In this document: piece after piece, positions 22,905-34,321 of the stretch | How the letters are laid out: every line of letters starts with the position of its first letter | How positions within the stretch are numbered: position 1 is the stretch's first letter | Source: Bettongia penicillata ogilbyi | Lineage: Eukaryota; Chordata; Mammalia; Diprotodontia; Potoroidae | NCBI GenBank assembly: GCA_023548195.1 | Contig: JAJHZJ010000414.1 | Coordinates: forward strand, 2,007,676 to 2,071,675 | Direction: 5' to 3' | Length of the DNA stretch: 64,000 bases | The notes under the pieces: generated by a model | The model's database searches: none | The model's input: the letters and a program-made list of their open reading frames with translations, nothing else | Told to the model about the DNA's origin: nothing | Position numbers and translations under genes: made by a program

Positions 22905-23690
22905 AGACAAACATTTATTAAGCACTTACTGTATATTAGGCACTGTGCTAAGTACAGGTATAAAGAGAGGAACAGGTATAAAATAGAGGTAGGTATAAAA
23001 TAAAGGAAATCAGTCCTTGTCTTTAAGGAGCTCACATTCTTATAAAGAAGATGTCATGCCAACAGTCATGTAGAATGTATATCTCAAATAAATATCAGGA
23101 ATTTTCAGAGGGGAAGCCATAGCTGTATGAAGGACCTCATGCAGAATGTGGGGTTTAGCTGGGCCTTGAAGGAGGTTTGAGAAGCCAGTTGGCAGAGATA
23201 AGGAGTGAGAGCATTTGAGGCATGGGGCATAGTTAGTGCAAAGACACAGAACTGGGAGATGGAGTACAATGTGTGAGGAAAAGCAAGGAAGCCAGTAGAA
23301 CTGGACTGGTAAGTGTGTAAACTATGAAAAGACTGCAAACGCAGGGAAAAGCTAGGTTGTAAAAGACTTCAAATGCAACTAAAAATTTTTATGTTCGATT
23401 TTGGAGAAAACAAGGAGTTACTGATGTTCATTGAATAGAGGAGTGACATTGTTGACCCTGAGTTTTATGAAAATCATTTTGATGGTTGAGAGGAGGATGG
23501 ACTAAAGTGGGTAGAAACTTGAGGCAGGTAGATGAGAAGGCTACTGCAACTCTCCAGGAGTGATGTGATGAAGATCTGACTTAGGGTGTTGGCTGTGTGA
23601 GTGAAGAGAAGGGGATATAGATGAGAGATGTTGTGAAAACAGAAACATGACTTGGCAATGGATTAGATATGTGGGGCAGTATCATACTAT
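22905..23690 (+). repeat. Ancient interspersed repeat, copy 1
   Basis: It begins ACATTTATTAAGCACTTACT and continues through AGGCACTGTGCTAAG, a GGAGCTCACATTCT segment and GATTAGATATGTGGGG. The same order of motifs recurs at 38780-39330 and 39530-40130, and a later section recurs at 33960-34230. I recognise it as an old therian repeat but cannot give the family name with confidence. Confidence 0.6.
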
Positions 23691-23993
23691 CAAAATGAAA
23701 GGCCACAGCCTTCCTTTCTTTGAGGGTTTAGAAACAGGCTATGCTGGTGAATGTAAACTTTGTTTCAGGGTATTTGCTGCATCACAATAAAATAAAATAT
23801 ATTGATCAATTTTTTCAAAACCAACTTTGCCAAGTGACAAATTATGTGAAATAGACAGAAATAGAAAAAATACCTAGCAGAAGTTCCTTGATCTATCACT
23901 GCAATCATCACCTTTAGGTTTATATTATTGTGTATTTTAGTTACAACCTAGCAATTATTCATAATTTCTAGGTTTGATGATATTTTGGAGATA

Positions 23994-24190
23994 TGGCATG
24001 GTATAGTGGATAAGAACAGGGGATGTGGAATGAAAATACACTTGGTTTCAAATCCTGATGCAAAAATTTTCCATCTATGATCCTCAAAAAGTTCTTGAAC
24101 TTCTCCTTCCTCTAATTTTTCATGTGTGAAATATGGGGACTGGACCAATTTGAAGGCCCCTTCTAGCCCTAAATCTCTAAGTCTTTGATC
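23994..24190 (+). repeat. Ancient tRNA-derived SINE (MIR/MON1-like)
   Basis: Head GGCATGGTATAGTGGATAAG resembles a tRNA-derived A-box region. GGTTTCAAATCCTG is box-B-like. The tail TCTAGCCCTAAATCTCTAAG is typical of MIR-class SINEs. Confidence 0.7.
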
Positions 24191-24900
24191 ACTCCTCTCT
24201 ATCCTGCAGATTGCAGCCCATCCAATCCTCATTCTTCAATTCTTGTTCATATGCTCCTCATTGATGACTGGGTGACACGTGCTCTTTATCCCCACCATAT
24301 GTCCCTCTTTACACCCACCATGTGTCTCACCCACTAACTTTTGAGCCACCCATAATTTTGATTGATTGAAGATTACTGTCTTCCATTATTCACAGCCATA
24401 TATCATCAACAAAAAGCTACTGAAGGAAAAAAAGTGATGTGTGTGTGTGTATGTGTGCACATGTGTAGACACATGTAGACTTCCTTAGGAAACCTAAAAG
24501 TGCTCTGTGATGGAATCTTGTTCATTTGTGGACTAAATTCCTTCTTATTCAGCTATAGTTCCTACCCCAGATTTCTGATTTGATGGACTGTCTCAACGGA
24601 TGGAGACAATACAACCCATCCATTTTAACCTGGCTGCACTACTTCCAAACTTCTCTGACTAAATTCTCCACCATGTCCCAGGAAGCTTATTATTGGGATA
24701 AGCTCATCCCTCCTGTAAGAACTCATCAGTCTTGATACTCCACCTCATTAATAACCTCTGACTCCCTGGTTGGAAGTGGTAGGTGAGAGGGGGTGTCATG
24801 AATTCTGAATCTCCTTTTAAGGAAGCTCAAATATCTCTTATTTCTCACCTAGCTCCATCATGTTCAGTTTTCCTCTTACTTTTCTACCTATACCCTTTTC
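24191..24900. other. Intron sequence, nothing recognised
   Basis: This is intron sequence of PARP14 with a short TG run near 24439 and no other feature that I can identify. Confidence 0.4.
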
Positions 24901-24904
24901 AGCT

Positions 24905-25055
24905 TCCTTTTTGTTTTATCTTCTTCCATTAGATTGCAAGGTCCTTGAGGGCAGGGTCTATTTCTTTCGTGAGTGTATTTTTATCCCTAGTGCTTAGGAC
25001 AATGCCTGACATAATAGTATGTGCTTAATAAATGTTGATTGATTGAGAAAGAAAG
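24905..25055 (+). repeat. Ancient repeat tail (AATAAATGTTGATTGATTGA)
   Basis: ATTAGATTGCAAGGTCCTTG, CAGGGTCTATTT, GTGCTTAGGACAATG and TTAATAAATGTTGATTGA appear in order. The same series recurs at 36780-36900, about 80 bases 3' of a PARP14 exon. Confidence 0.6.
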
Positions 25056-25168
25056 CAGATTCCATGGTGACACAATTTAAAGTGTTCAGATGCTGATGGT
25101 GTGATATGAAAGGCCCACCTCACCTTTGAACTTTTTGAAGCAAACATTGTCACTGCTGCTTTACTTAC

Positions 25169-25343
25169 CATTTTTCCCAGAATAACTGCGATTAAAACCT
25201 TGGCTATTGACATGGGACACTGAGGCAATATCGGTCCCATGGAAGAGGCATCTTTCATTATTTGTGTGTTTGTTTTGATCATCCATGAATATTTTCTTTG
25301 TTTTATAGAAATTCCAAAGTCTTCTGTTCTGTATCCTCTGAAT
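25169..25343 (-). CDS. PARP14: PARP14 exon: catalytic domain with the H of the triad
   Basis: Acceptor TTTAATTTGTAG at 25344, donor GTAAGT at 25168. The 175-nt exon starts in phase 0 and ends with one base of the next codon. It encodes [17 protein letters not shown], then [11 protein letters not shown], whose histidine is the first residue of the H-Y-L triad that holds NAD+. [17 protein letters not shown], the donor-loop region, ends the exon. All of this lines up residue for residue with the PARP14 catalytic domain. A longer open frame on the same strand overlaps it but is in the wrong frame. Confidence 0.95.
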
Positions 25344-25699
25344 CTACAAATTAAAAAAGGAAAATCACTTTGGAAATGAGCACAGTGATAGGCATGAAAT
25401 ACTCATGGAAGTGAATTAAAAAATGATCACTTCATTGGAACCCATTTTAGATTTTGTGTTAGGCAGTTTTCCTGTGAGCATGAAATAATAAACATCAAGT
25501 TCAGTGCTATCTATTTTATTTTCCAGATCCAGACAATTTACTAAACTTGGAGTTTTGTGTGATTAAACTTAGAAAAGAAATATTCCATTATTTGGTCACT
25601 TTCTTGAAATTATGGTTTGTTTTGAATTGCACATCTGATGTCTTTAATATAGGGCACTCATGGTGAGGATCCTAACCACCATGGATGGGCACCTTCTTG

Positions 25700-25855
25700 G
25701 GAACACAAAGCTGTAGGGAGAAGTTTGGAGCCCTGAAAGTTTAAATGACTTTCCTGGGTTTATACAGTCAGTGGGTGTGAGAGGTTTAGTTTGAAACCAA
25801 GACTTCTTGACTCCAAAGCATGTTGTCTGTCCATTACACCACACTGTGTTGCTCA
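25700..25855 (-). repeat. tRNA-derived SINE
   Basis: On the minus strand it has a tRNA-like head (GTGTGGTGTAATGGACAG), a box-B-like segment (GGTTTCAAACTAA) and the CAGGAAAGTCATTTAAACTT segment typical of marsupial and MIR-class SINEs. Confidence 0.65.
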
Positions 25856-25948
25856 TTGTCACTTTCAAGTTGAATAGTTTTTTAGTTCTTTTCTGGCAAA
25901 TGACATTTGCTAAAGATTGGGAAAAGTTATTCATCTTTTCCCACCCTT

Positions 25949-26041
25949 AAAACACACACACACACACACTCTCTCTCTCTCTGTCTTTGTCTCTGTCTCT
26001 ATCTCTGTCTCTGTCTAACACACACAGACACAGACACAAAC
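25949..26041. repeat. CA / TCTG / CACAGA compound microsatellite
   Basis: Runs of ACAC, then TCTC/TCTG, then CACAGACA. Confidence 0.9.
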
Positions 26042-26119
26042 TGATATATAATCACTGTGCTCAAAAGTTCAAGGACTAACGTTGAACACTATCCTAATCT
26101 ACAAACGCTTATTTATTTT

Positions 26120-26300
26120 TTTTAAATAAATAGTATTTTTCCCCATTACATGTACAATTTTCAACATTAATTCTGTATAAGGTTTTCAAGTTCCAAATTT
26201 TTTCTCTTTCCCTACCTCCTCTTTTACCTCCCTCTTCTTCATGATGGCAAGCGATTAGATATGTTATACATGTGCTATCATGTAAAACATATTTCCACTG
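26120..26300 (-). repeat. Unclassified repeat, second copy
   Basis: Same family as 14572-14730, recognised by CATTACATG, CCTACCTCCTCTT, GGCAAGCGATTAGATATG and ATACATGTGCTATCATG. Confidence 0.5.
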
Positions 26301-26889
26301 CAAATGCCTTTTAAAAACAGTTTGATCTAGGACCATGATCATGACTCATTGCTTTTAAGTTTGTTAACAGATCTCACAAGAGCTAGGGTGGGTGAAAATG
26401 GCTCACCCATCATAATCACCAGTTTTAATATCTTGCTATATTTTTTTCTCTTCCTCTGAGTTAAGACATAATTGAGGGATCACCATTCTGAGTCTGATAA
26501 TAAGCTAGACATTGCTATAGGGCAGACTAGATGAGATAGAAGAAAAATAAGGTTCTAATTGTCTTTGATAAATAGAAAATAAGACATAGTAAGTATATTT
26601 AGATAAAGAATACTTCTCTGGGTGGAGCAAATTTTATAATAGAAGTCATTTTAATATATTTCTGCTAAGTTCTGTAAATATTCAGCATTGAACTAACATT
26701 TTAAGGAAAATTTAGTTGCTTTTTTAATAAAAAAGGAAAATACCAACTTCTAATAAAAGTTTAGCATTTTTGTATTTATTATTGTCTCTTTTTTCATATT
26801 TAAGGCATTGGTGAGGGGGCAGCAGGGTTGGTGTCTATTTGTAAAAGGGCTACAATATCACATATACACAGGCTTGAAAATAATTTTCA

Positions 26890-26905
26890 AGAATTTGAGG
26901 TCTTG
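26890..26905. repeat. HAL1 target-site duplication, left
   Basis: AGAATTTGAGGTCTTG; its partner is at 29872-29887, with one mismatch. Confidence 0.9.
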
Positions 26906-27373
26906 AGGGGCGGAGTCAAGATGGCGGAGCAGAAAGACGCATGTTTACGAGCTCTGAACCCACAGCCCATAGAATTAATGTAAAAAGAGATCCCCATAAG
27001 TTCTGGATCACTGTAAGGTGTGCAGAAACAGAGTGGAAGAGATTTCCGTTCCAGAGAGCCCTGGAGAGCCGTCCCCAGGGTCCATCGCGCCCCAGAAAGT
27101 GGACCCCACCCCAGCACTGCCCTGGCCATGGCCCCAGAGAAGCTGATCCAAGCAGCTTCAAGGACGGAACCTCCAGCAACCGGGAAGGTCCCTCTGCCCA
27201 CAGAAGCTACAGGTCAGTGAGAGAGACGGTTGGCCTGGCCGAGAGGGGAAGCGGGGTGTCTCTGTGACTCGGGCCCCCTCGGGAGGAAGCGGCGGTGGCA
27301 GAGGTGGGGGCAGGAAGCAGCGGAGGCAGAGGTGGGGCAGCCCGGGACTCCCTCAGCAGCAGGCAGAATCTTC

Positions 27374-27588
27374 ATTACTGAAAGTCTCGGCATAAACCCC
27401 TTGAGGGAGCTGAGCCTGGGAGACGACCCTGACTCACCTGCTCCATTACTGAAGGTCTCTGCATAAAGCCCCTGAGGGAACTGAGCCTGGGAGGCAGCCC
27501 CGCCCCCACACGTTCCATTACTGAAGGTCTCTGCATAAAGCCCCTGAGGGAGCTGAGCCTGGGAGGCGGCCCTGCCCCCACCCCAGCA
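27374..27588 (+). repeat. Three tandem 71-72-bp monomers in HAL1 5' UTR
   Basis: Each unit starts ATTACTGAARGTCTCKGCAT and ends in the GAGCCTGGGAG...CC part. The starts at 27374, 27445 and 27517 give periods of 71 and 72. The HAL1 at 3047-5926 has two units and the one at 5930-7446 has one. Tandem promoter monomers are known in mouse L1 5' UTRs; a promoter role here is inference. Confidence 0.85.
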
Positions 27589-27724
27589 CCAGAACTAAAG
27601 CTCACATTGATTAGCAGCCGCACAGCAAGAAAAGCCCATTTGAATCTCAGACCCCAAGCACTAGCTGGGCGGGTCTAGGTGAGGGTGGACAGGAATCTCA
27701 GAAGTCAAGTAACTGGCTGGGAAA

Positions 27725-28827
27725 ATGCCTAGAAAAGGGAAGAAAAATAAGAATATAGAGAGTTTTTTCGAACAGATGCAAATGATCCCAACTTTCGGAT
27801 CTGACGACGACGAGGACATATTCTTGCCACCAGGGAAAGACATGGAGGGCGGGGCCTCAGTACTCCAGACATCCCAGGGGGATGTCGGGTGGGCTCAGGC
27901 CTTGGAAGAGCTCAAAAAGGATTTTGAAAAGGAAGTTAGACAGGTGGAGGAAAAACTGGGAAGAGAAATGAGAGATGCAAGAAAAGTATGAAAAAACGGG
28001 TCAATACCTTGGTAAAGGAGACCCAAAAAAATGCTGAAGAAAATAACACCTTGAAAAGTAGGCTCACTCAATTGGCAAAAGAGGTTCAAAAAGCCAATGA
28101 GGAGAAGAATGCTTTCAAAAGCAGAATGAGCCAAATGGAAAGAGAGGTTCAAAAGCTCACTGAAGAGAATAGTTCTCTCAAAATTAGAATGGAACAGATG
28201 GAGTCTAATGACTTTCTGAGATACCAAGAAATCACCAAACAAAACCAAAAGAATGAAAAAATGGAAGAGAATGTGAAATATCCCATTGGAAAAACAACTG
28301 ACCTGGAAAATAGATCCAGGAGAGACAATTTAAAAATTATGGGACTACCTGAAAGTCATGATCAAAAAAAGAGCCTAGATATCATCTTCCATGAAATTAT
28401 CAAGGAAAATTGCCCTGACATTCTAGAACCAGAGGGCAAAATAAGTATTGAAAGAATCCATTGATCACCACCTGAAAGAGATCCAAAAAGAGAAACTCCT
28501 AGGAACATTGTGGCCAAATTCCAGAACTCCCAGCTCAAGGAGAAAATCTTACAAGCAGCTAGAAAGAAACAATTCCAGTATTGTGGAAATATAATCAGGA
28601 TAACTCAAGATCTAGCAGCTTCTACATTAAGGGATCAAAGGGTGTGGAATAGGATATTCCAGAAATCAAAGGAACTAGGACTTAAACCAAGAATCACCTA
28701 CCCAGCTAAACTGAGTATAATACTTCAAGGGAAAATATGGTCTTTCAATGAAACAGAGGACTTTCAATCATTCTTGATGAAAAGACCAGAGCTGAAAAGA
28801 AAATTTGACTTTCAAACACAAGAATGA
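27725..28827 (+). pseudogene. HAL1 ORF1, best preserved copy
   Basis: This encodes an L1-type ORF1 nucleic-acid chaperone, which in the family forms trimers that coat the RNA. The N-terminus MPRKGKKNKNIESFFEQMQ is followed by an acidic patch (GSDDDEDIF). The coiled coil runs to about 28210. The RRM spans about 28280-28460 (TTDLENRSRRDNLKIM, ENCPDILEPEGK). The C-terminal domain spans 28510-28827 (QAARKKQFQY, PRITYPAKLS, ending FDFQTQE). Lesions: a 2-base deletion near 27973 and an extra A near 27992 shift the frame (net -1), and CGA to TGA at about 28462 adds a stop, a typical CpG decay change. A handful of changes separate it from an open frame. Confidence 0.9.
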
Positions 28828-28986
28828 GAAGAAGCATGAAAAAGGAAACAGCAAAGAGAAGTCTTAAGGGACTTACCAAAAGTGAACTGTTTACATTCCT
28901 ACATGGAAAGACAATATTTGTAATTCTTAAAACTTTTCAGTACCTGGGTAGTTGGTGGGTCCATACAGACACATGTTACACACCTG

Positions 28987-29035
28987 CATGCACACACACA
29001 TACACACATGCACACATATACAGAGACAGAGAGCA
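28987..29035. repeat. CA-rich microsatellite in HAL1 3' UTR
   Basis: CACACACATACACACATGCACACATATACAGAGA-type tract at the same place as TG tracts in sister copies. Confidence 0.85.
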
Positions 29036-29871
29036 GAGATTGAATTGAATAGGATGGGACCATATCTTAAAAGAAATTAAGGTAAGTGGTGAGAGAGAAA
29101 TGTAGTGGGAGAAAATAGGGTGAAATGGAATGGGGTAATTATATGTCATTTAAGAGTCAAGTAGGAGACTTATTAGTAGAGGGATAAAGAGGAGAGCTGA
29201 GAAAAAAAAACAGAAAACAAAAAACAAGAAGTTTACCCTCATCACATTTGACTAGAGGAAGGAATAAAATGCGCACTCATTTTGGTATGAAAACCTATCT
29301 TACAGTATAGGAAAGTGGGGGAGAAGGAAATAAGCAAGGGGGGGGATGATGGAAGGGAGGGCAAAGGGAGGAGGGAGCAATTTGAAGTCAACACTTGGGG
29401 AGGGACAGGATCAAAAGACAGAAGAGAAACAATGAGGGACAGGTTAGGATGGAGGGTAATTCAGTTAGTCTTACACAACACGACCATCAGGGAAGTCAGT
29501 TGCAAAACTACACAGATAGGGGCTATATTGAATTGCCTGCCTTCCCAAAGGGAATGGGTGGGGAGGGAGGGATGGGGAGAATTTGGAACTCAAAGTGTTA
29601 GGAACAACTGTTTAGTATTGTTGTTGCAACTAGGAAAGAAGACATACAGTTAAGGAGGAATAGAAAGTCATCTGACCCTACAGGAGAAAAGATAAGATGG
29701 AGACAAGAGAAGGGAGGGATGACAGAAGAGAGAGCATATTGGAGATAGGGAAAATTAGATTGCTTGGGGTATTGGGGTGGGGGGAGGGGATAAAAGGGCA
29801 GAAAATTTTGAACCCAAAATTTTGTGAAAATGAATGTAAAAAGTTAAATAAATGAAAACGGGGAAAAAAAC

Positions 29872-29887
29872 AGAATTTGTGGTCTTG
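29872..29887. repeat. HAL1 target-site duplication, right
   Basis: AGAATTTGTGGTCTTG; its partner is at 26890-26905. Confidence 0.9.
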
Positions 29888-30666
29888 CTAACATTTTTTT
29901 TTTCATTCACATGATAGGCCAATTTGATGACCTGGTGTTGGAAAATTTCTTTTGCTTCTTTTTCTAATCCTAATTTTTCCCTTAATTTTTTCCATTTTTT
30001 TTGTAAGAAGAATCTAAAACAACAGAATCAGGATAACAAAAGACATAGTGGCTTGTACACTAAGGGATGTAAGATCTTGGAATATGATATTCTGGAGGTG
30101 AAAGGAGCTAGGATTAAAATCAAGAGTCACCTACCCAGCAAGACTGAATACAGTACTTTAAGGAAACAATGGTTATTTAATGAAATAGAGGACTTTCAAG
30201 CATTCTTGATGAAAAGACCAGAGATGAATAGAAAATTTGGCTTTCAAATACAAGAGTCAAGAGGAACAGGAAAAGGTAAACAAGAAAGAGAAACCATAAG
30301 GAACTTATTAAAGTTGAACTCTTTACATTCCTACATGAAAAGATGATATCTGTAACTGATGAGACCTTTCTCAGTATTAGGGTAGTTGGAGATAATATAG
30401 TTCAGGGAGAGATGATAAAAAAGGTACAAATGAGAGGAGGCATAATCAGATGCAAACATTTTTGAAGTGGGACAGGGTCAAAGGAAAGAATAGAATTAAA
30501 GTGGGGCAGGATAGGATGGAGGAAAATATAGTTAGTCTTTCAAAACATGACTATTATGGAAGTGTTTTGTATCATTACGCATGTATAACCTAGACCAAAT
30601 TGCTTGTTTTCTTAATGAAGTTGAGTGGGGACAGAGGAAGGACATGTATGTGGGACACAAAGTTTT

Positions 30667-30679
30667 ACAAATGAATGTT
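30667..30679. repeat. Target-site duplication of nested HAL1, left
   Basis: ACAAATGAATGTT, identical to 33417-33429. Confidence 0.92.
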
Positions 30680-33416
30680 GGGGTGGAGCCAAGATGGTGG
30701 AATAGAAGGACAGATCTACTTTAACTCTACCCCCATTCCTCATAAAATACCTCTAAAAAATTACTCTAAACAAATTCTAGAGGAACAGAAGCCCCAAAAA
30801 GACAGTGTGAAAGAGATTTCCAGCCAAAGAACCTGGAAAGTTGACAGGAAAGGTGCATTGCACTGGACTCAGAGCAGAGCGCAGCCCAGCTTTGGCCACA
30901 TGGCACAGCAGAGAAAGGATTGGAGCAGTCTTCAGGGAATAGAATCACGGGCAGCAGCTGCAGTTTCCAAATTTCTTAAGCCACAGATGCCAAAGACAGT
31001 TTCTAAGGTCACTGAGAAAACTCTTTCACCTGGGTGAGAAGGGAGCAAGCCCTAACCCTGGCCCCAGGGAGGCAGCAGCCACTGTGCAGCAGCCTCCCAT
31101 TTTTGGAGCCCTCTGCCTAAAGACCTGGGGGAATTGTGTGGCCAATACTGGTATCAGTTCTGAGTGGTGGTCCAGGGGTGAGGAGTGGTGGTGTGGTGGA
31201 GCTGGAGGAGGCTCTGGAGAGGGAATCATATTCATAGATCATGGGCAAAAATTTCTGTGGTTGCTCTCAGACCAGAGTATAGACCAGGAGAAAAGTAAAT
31301 TCCTCTCCCTTACTTGTGCCACTTTGGAGAAAATGAGAACTTACAAAACTCTAGAGGATACCCTTCACTTGAGAAAGGACTCAAAGTCAAGTAACTAGCT
31401 GGGAAAAATAACAAAAAAGGGGGGAAAATGAGACTATAGAAGGTTACTTTCTTGGAAAAAAGGTATTTTTTCCATTCTTTGGATGAGGAAGAACTAAGCA
31501 TACCATCAGAGGAAGATATAAAAGCCAAGGCTTCAACATCCAAAATTTCCAAAAAAAATATACAGTGGTCTCAGGCCATGGAAGAGTTCAAAAGAGATTT
31601 TTAAAATCAAGGAAGAGAGGTGGAGGAAGAATTGAGAAGAGAAATGAGAGCTATACAAGAAAATCATGAAAAGCAAGCCAACAGTCTGCCAAAGGAGACC
31701 CAAAAAAGTGCTGAAGAAAATAACACTTTTAAAAAGATACTAAACCAAATAGCAAAAGAGGTCCAAAAAGCCAATGAGAAGAATGCTTTAAAAGGACGAA
31801 TTAGCCAAATGGGAAAGGAGGTCCAAAAGCTCAGTGAAGAAAATGGTTTTTTAAAAATTAGAATGGAGCAGATGAGAAACTAAGAAATGATAAAACAAAA
31901 CCAAAAGAATGAAAAAATAGAAGACAATGTGAATTATCTTACAGGAAAAACAACTGTCCTAGAAACAGATCCAGGAGAGATAATTTAAAAATTATTGGAC
32001 TACCTGAAAATCATGATAAAAAAGGAGTCTAGAAATCATCTTTCATGAAATTATCAAGGAAAGTTGTCTTGACAGTCTAGAACCAGAGGGAAAAATAAAT
32101 ATTGAAAGAATCCACCGATCACCTCCTGAAAGAGATCTGAAACAAAATCTCCTAGTAATATTGTAATCAAATTCCAGATTTCTCAGGTCAAGGAGAAAAT
32201 ATTGCAAGCAGCCAGAAAAGAACAATCTTACTATTATGGAAATATACTCATGATAACCCAAGATCTAGCAGTTGCTACACTAAAGGATGGAAAGGCTTGG
32301 AATATTATATTCCAGAAGTCAAAGAACTAGGATTAAAACCAAGAATCACCTACCCAGCAAAACTGAGTATAATACTTCAGGGGGAAAAATGGTCATTCAA
32401 TGAAATAGAGCACTTTTAAGCATTCTTCATGAAAAGATCAGAGCTGAATAGGAAATTTGACTGTCAAACACAATAATAAAAAGAAGCGTGAAAAGATAAA
32501 CAGGAAAGAAAAATCATAAGGGACTTACTAAAGCTGAACTGCTTACATTCCTACATGGACATATAATATTTGTAACTCTTGAGATTTTTCTCAGTATTTG
32601 GAGGGATTATATACATGTAGACAGAGGGCACAGGGTCAGTTGTATAGGAAGGGATGATACCTAAAAATAAAATTATGGGATGAGAGAGGAATACACTGGG
32701 AGGAGAAAGGGAGAAATGGAATGTGGGAAATTATCACTCATAAAAGAGGCAAGAAAAAAGCTTTTGCAATGAAGCCAAAAGGGAGAAAAAGTGAGAGGGG
32801 AAAAGTGAAGCTTATTCTCATTACATTTGACTTAAGGAGGGAATAAAATGCGCACCCAATTTGGTATGAAAATCTATCTTATTCTACAGAAAATTAGAGG
32901 AGAAAGCTGCAAGTGGGGTTTGGGAGGATGATAGAAGGGAAGGTCAACGGGAGGAGGGAGTAATTAGAAATAAACTGTTTTGATGATGGACAAGGTCAAA
33001 AGAGAGAATGGTATAAATGGATAGGATGGAGGGAAATATAGTCTTTCAAAACCTGGCTATTATGGAAATCTTTTGCATAACTACACATGTTTAGCCTATA
33101 TTGAACTGCCTGCCTTCTCAGTGGGGATTGGTGGAGAGGGAGGAAGGGAGAAAAATTTGAATTAAAAGTTTTAGGAACAAATGTTGAGAATTGCTTTTGC
33201 ATGCAACTGGGAAATAAGAAATACAAGCAATGGAGTATAGAATCTTGCCCTACAAGAAAAAAGGGAAAATGGGGATAAGAGATGGGGTGTGTGTGACAAA
33301 AGAGAGAATAGACTCAGGGGAAGGCAGACATGGGGAGAAAATTTGGAACTCAAAATCTTATGGAAATGAATATTAAAAACTAAAAATAAATTTAAATGAA
33401 AATAGAAAAAAGTCAA
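30680..33416 (+). mobile_element. Complete HAL1 nested in a HAL1 3' UTR
   Basis: This 2.74-kb half-L1 begins GGGGTGGAGCCAAGATGGTG and ends in an AAATAAATTTAAATGAAAAT / A-rich tail before 33417. It has a perfect 13-bp target duplication. Its 5' UTR is less GC-rich than that of the 26906 copy and has no clear monomers. It contains no ORF2. Confidence 0.9.
31418..32477 (+). pseudogene. HAL1 ORF1 of nested copy, decayed
   Basis: ORF1 codons can be followed but lie in several frames. The N-terminal TIEGYF-type motif is near 31434-31454, where an in-frame TAG and shifts break it. An acidic DEEELS-like stretch lies near 31480. The coiled coil at 31620-31883 is open. RRM codons (ENRSRR-like, LEPEGK at 32080-32097) and C-terminal domain codons (ITYPAKLS near 32343-32368) follow. 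There are several frameshifts and stops. Confidence 0.8.
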
Positions 33417-33429
33417 ACAAATGAATGTT
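33417..33429. repeat. Target-site duplication of nested HAL1, right
   Basis: ACAAATGAATGTT, identical to 30667-30679. Confidence 0.92.
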
Positions 33430-33859
33430 AAAAATTGTTTTTGTATGAAATTGAGAAATAAAATAAACAAGCAATGGGGTATAGAAATCTATCTTTCCCC
33501 ACAGGAAAAAAGAAAAGGATAAGGGATAAGAGAAAGGGGTGGGGAGTGATAAAATGGAAGGAAAATGGAGGGAAGGGTAATTAGAATGCATAGTATCTTG
33601 GGGTGGGGAGAGGGAAGAGATGGGGAGAAAATTTCAAATTTAAATCTTGTGGAAATGAATGTTGCAAACTAAAAATAAATTAATTTTAAAAATTCAGAAA
33701 ACTTTGAGTTAGGAAAAGATGTCTATTTGCATGTAGGTTTCCCTAGCCAATTCACATTTTATTGAATCTGATTCTTGGCAGGTTCATAGAATCAACATGG
33801 CATAATATAAAAATCTATTCCATTAAAATATCTACAACAATGTTGTTTTAAATGTAATA

Positions 33860-34240
33860 TAACTGGTGAAGATGAAGAATTGGTTTAGGCATCATTAGGT
33901 GCAAGGACAATGGATTGATAATGATTATGACCAGACAAAGGAATTTCAGAGTTCTAAGTGAGGGTAAGACCAAGGATATTACCATTTCACTCTGATTTAG
34001 TAAGGAGTCAAAGAGGATACTATTGTAGGGAACCTGTAAAAGTAGGTGGATGGTAGTGCCATCAACAATTAAAGGAATGTTGGAAAGAAGGGATGGTTTG
34101 GGAAGAAAGACAATGAATTCTGTTTTGGAGGCATTGAATTTGAGAAGCCTATGGGATATACAGCTGGAAACATCCAGTGTTGAGTGTTGAGTCCAACTAG
34201 CATACAGGAGATGATTTCAGACTAGATATATATGTAAGAG
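33860..34240 (+). repeat. Ancient interspersed repeat, later section
   Basis: GAGTCAAAGAGGATAC, GACAATGAATTCTGTTTTGG and GGCATTGAATTTGAGAAGCC are the continuation of the repeat family seen at 22905-23690. Confidence 0.5.
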
Positions 34241-34321
34241 AGAAGAACATTTGTGAGGGCTAGAGATAGTACTGAGAAATGGAAGATTAGTAGTCAAGAC
34301 AATGATAAAGAGTAAATTTAC

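Larger units (their letters stand above)
26906..29871 (+). mobile_element. Near-complete HAL1 with target-site duplication
   Basis: This 2966-bp half-L1 lies antisense in a PARP14 intron. It begins AGGGGCGGAGTCAAGATGGC and has an 820-bp GC-rich 5' UTR with tandem monomers. A mildly damaged ORF1 (27725-28827) and a 3' UTR with a CA repeat follow, and the end is GTTAAATAAATGAAAACGG plus an A tract. The flanks AGAATTTGAGGTCTTG (26890-26905) and AGAATTTGTGGTCTTG (29872-29887) match at 15 of 16 bases. It has no ORF2 and would have needed the enzyme of an L1 acting in trans. Confidence 0.93.
30005..33695 (+). mobile_element. HAL1 3' fragment, host of a nested HAL1
   Basis: Bases 30005-30679 carry the ORF1 C-terminal domain (frame 29924-30346, ACCTACCCAGCAAGACTGAA region) and the first half of the 3' UTR. 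Bases 33430-33695 carry the rest of the 3' UTR, up to CTAAAAATAAATTAATTTT. The two parts join cleanly when 30680-33416 and one copy of the 13-bp duplication are set aside, as comparison with the same stretch at 33170-33400 of the inserted copy shows. Confidence 0.88.

Noticed and set aside
25025..25282. 85-codon minus-strand open frame over a PARP14 exon
   Set aside because: The spliced exon is in a different frame of the same strand, and this one has no family match.
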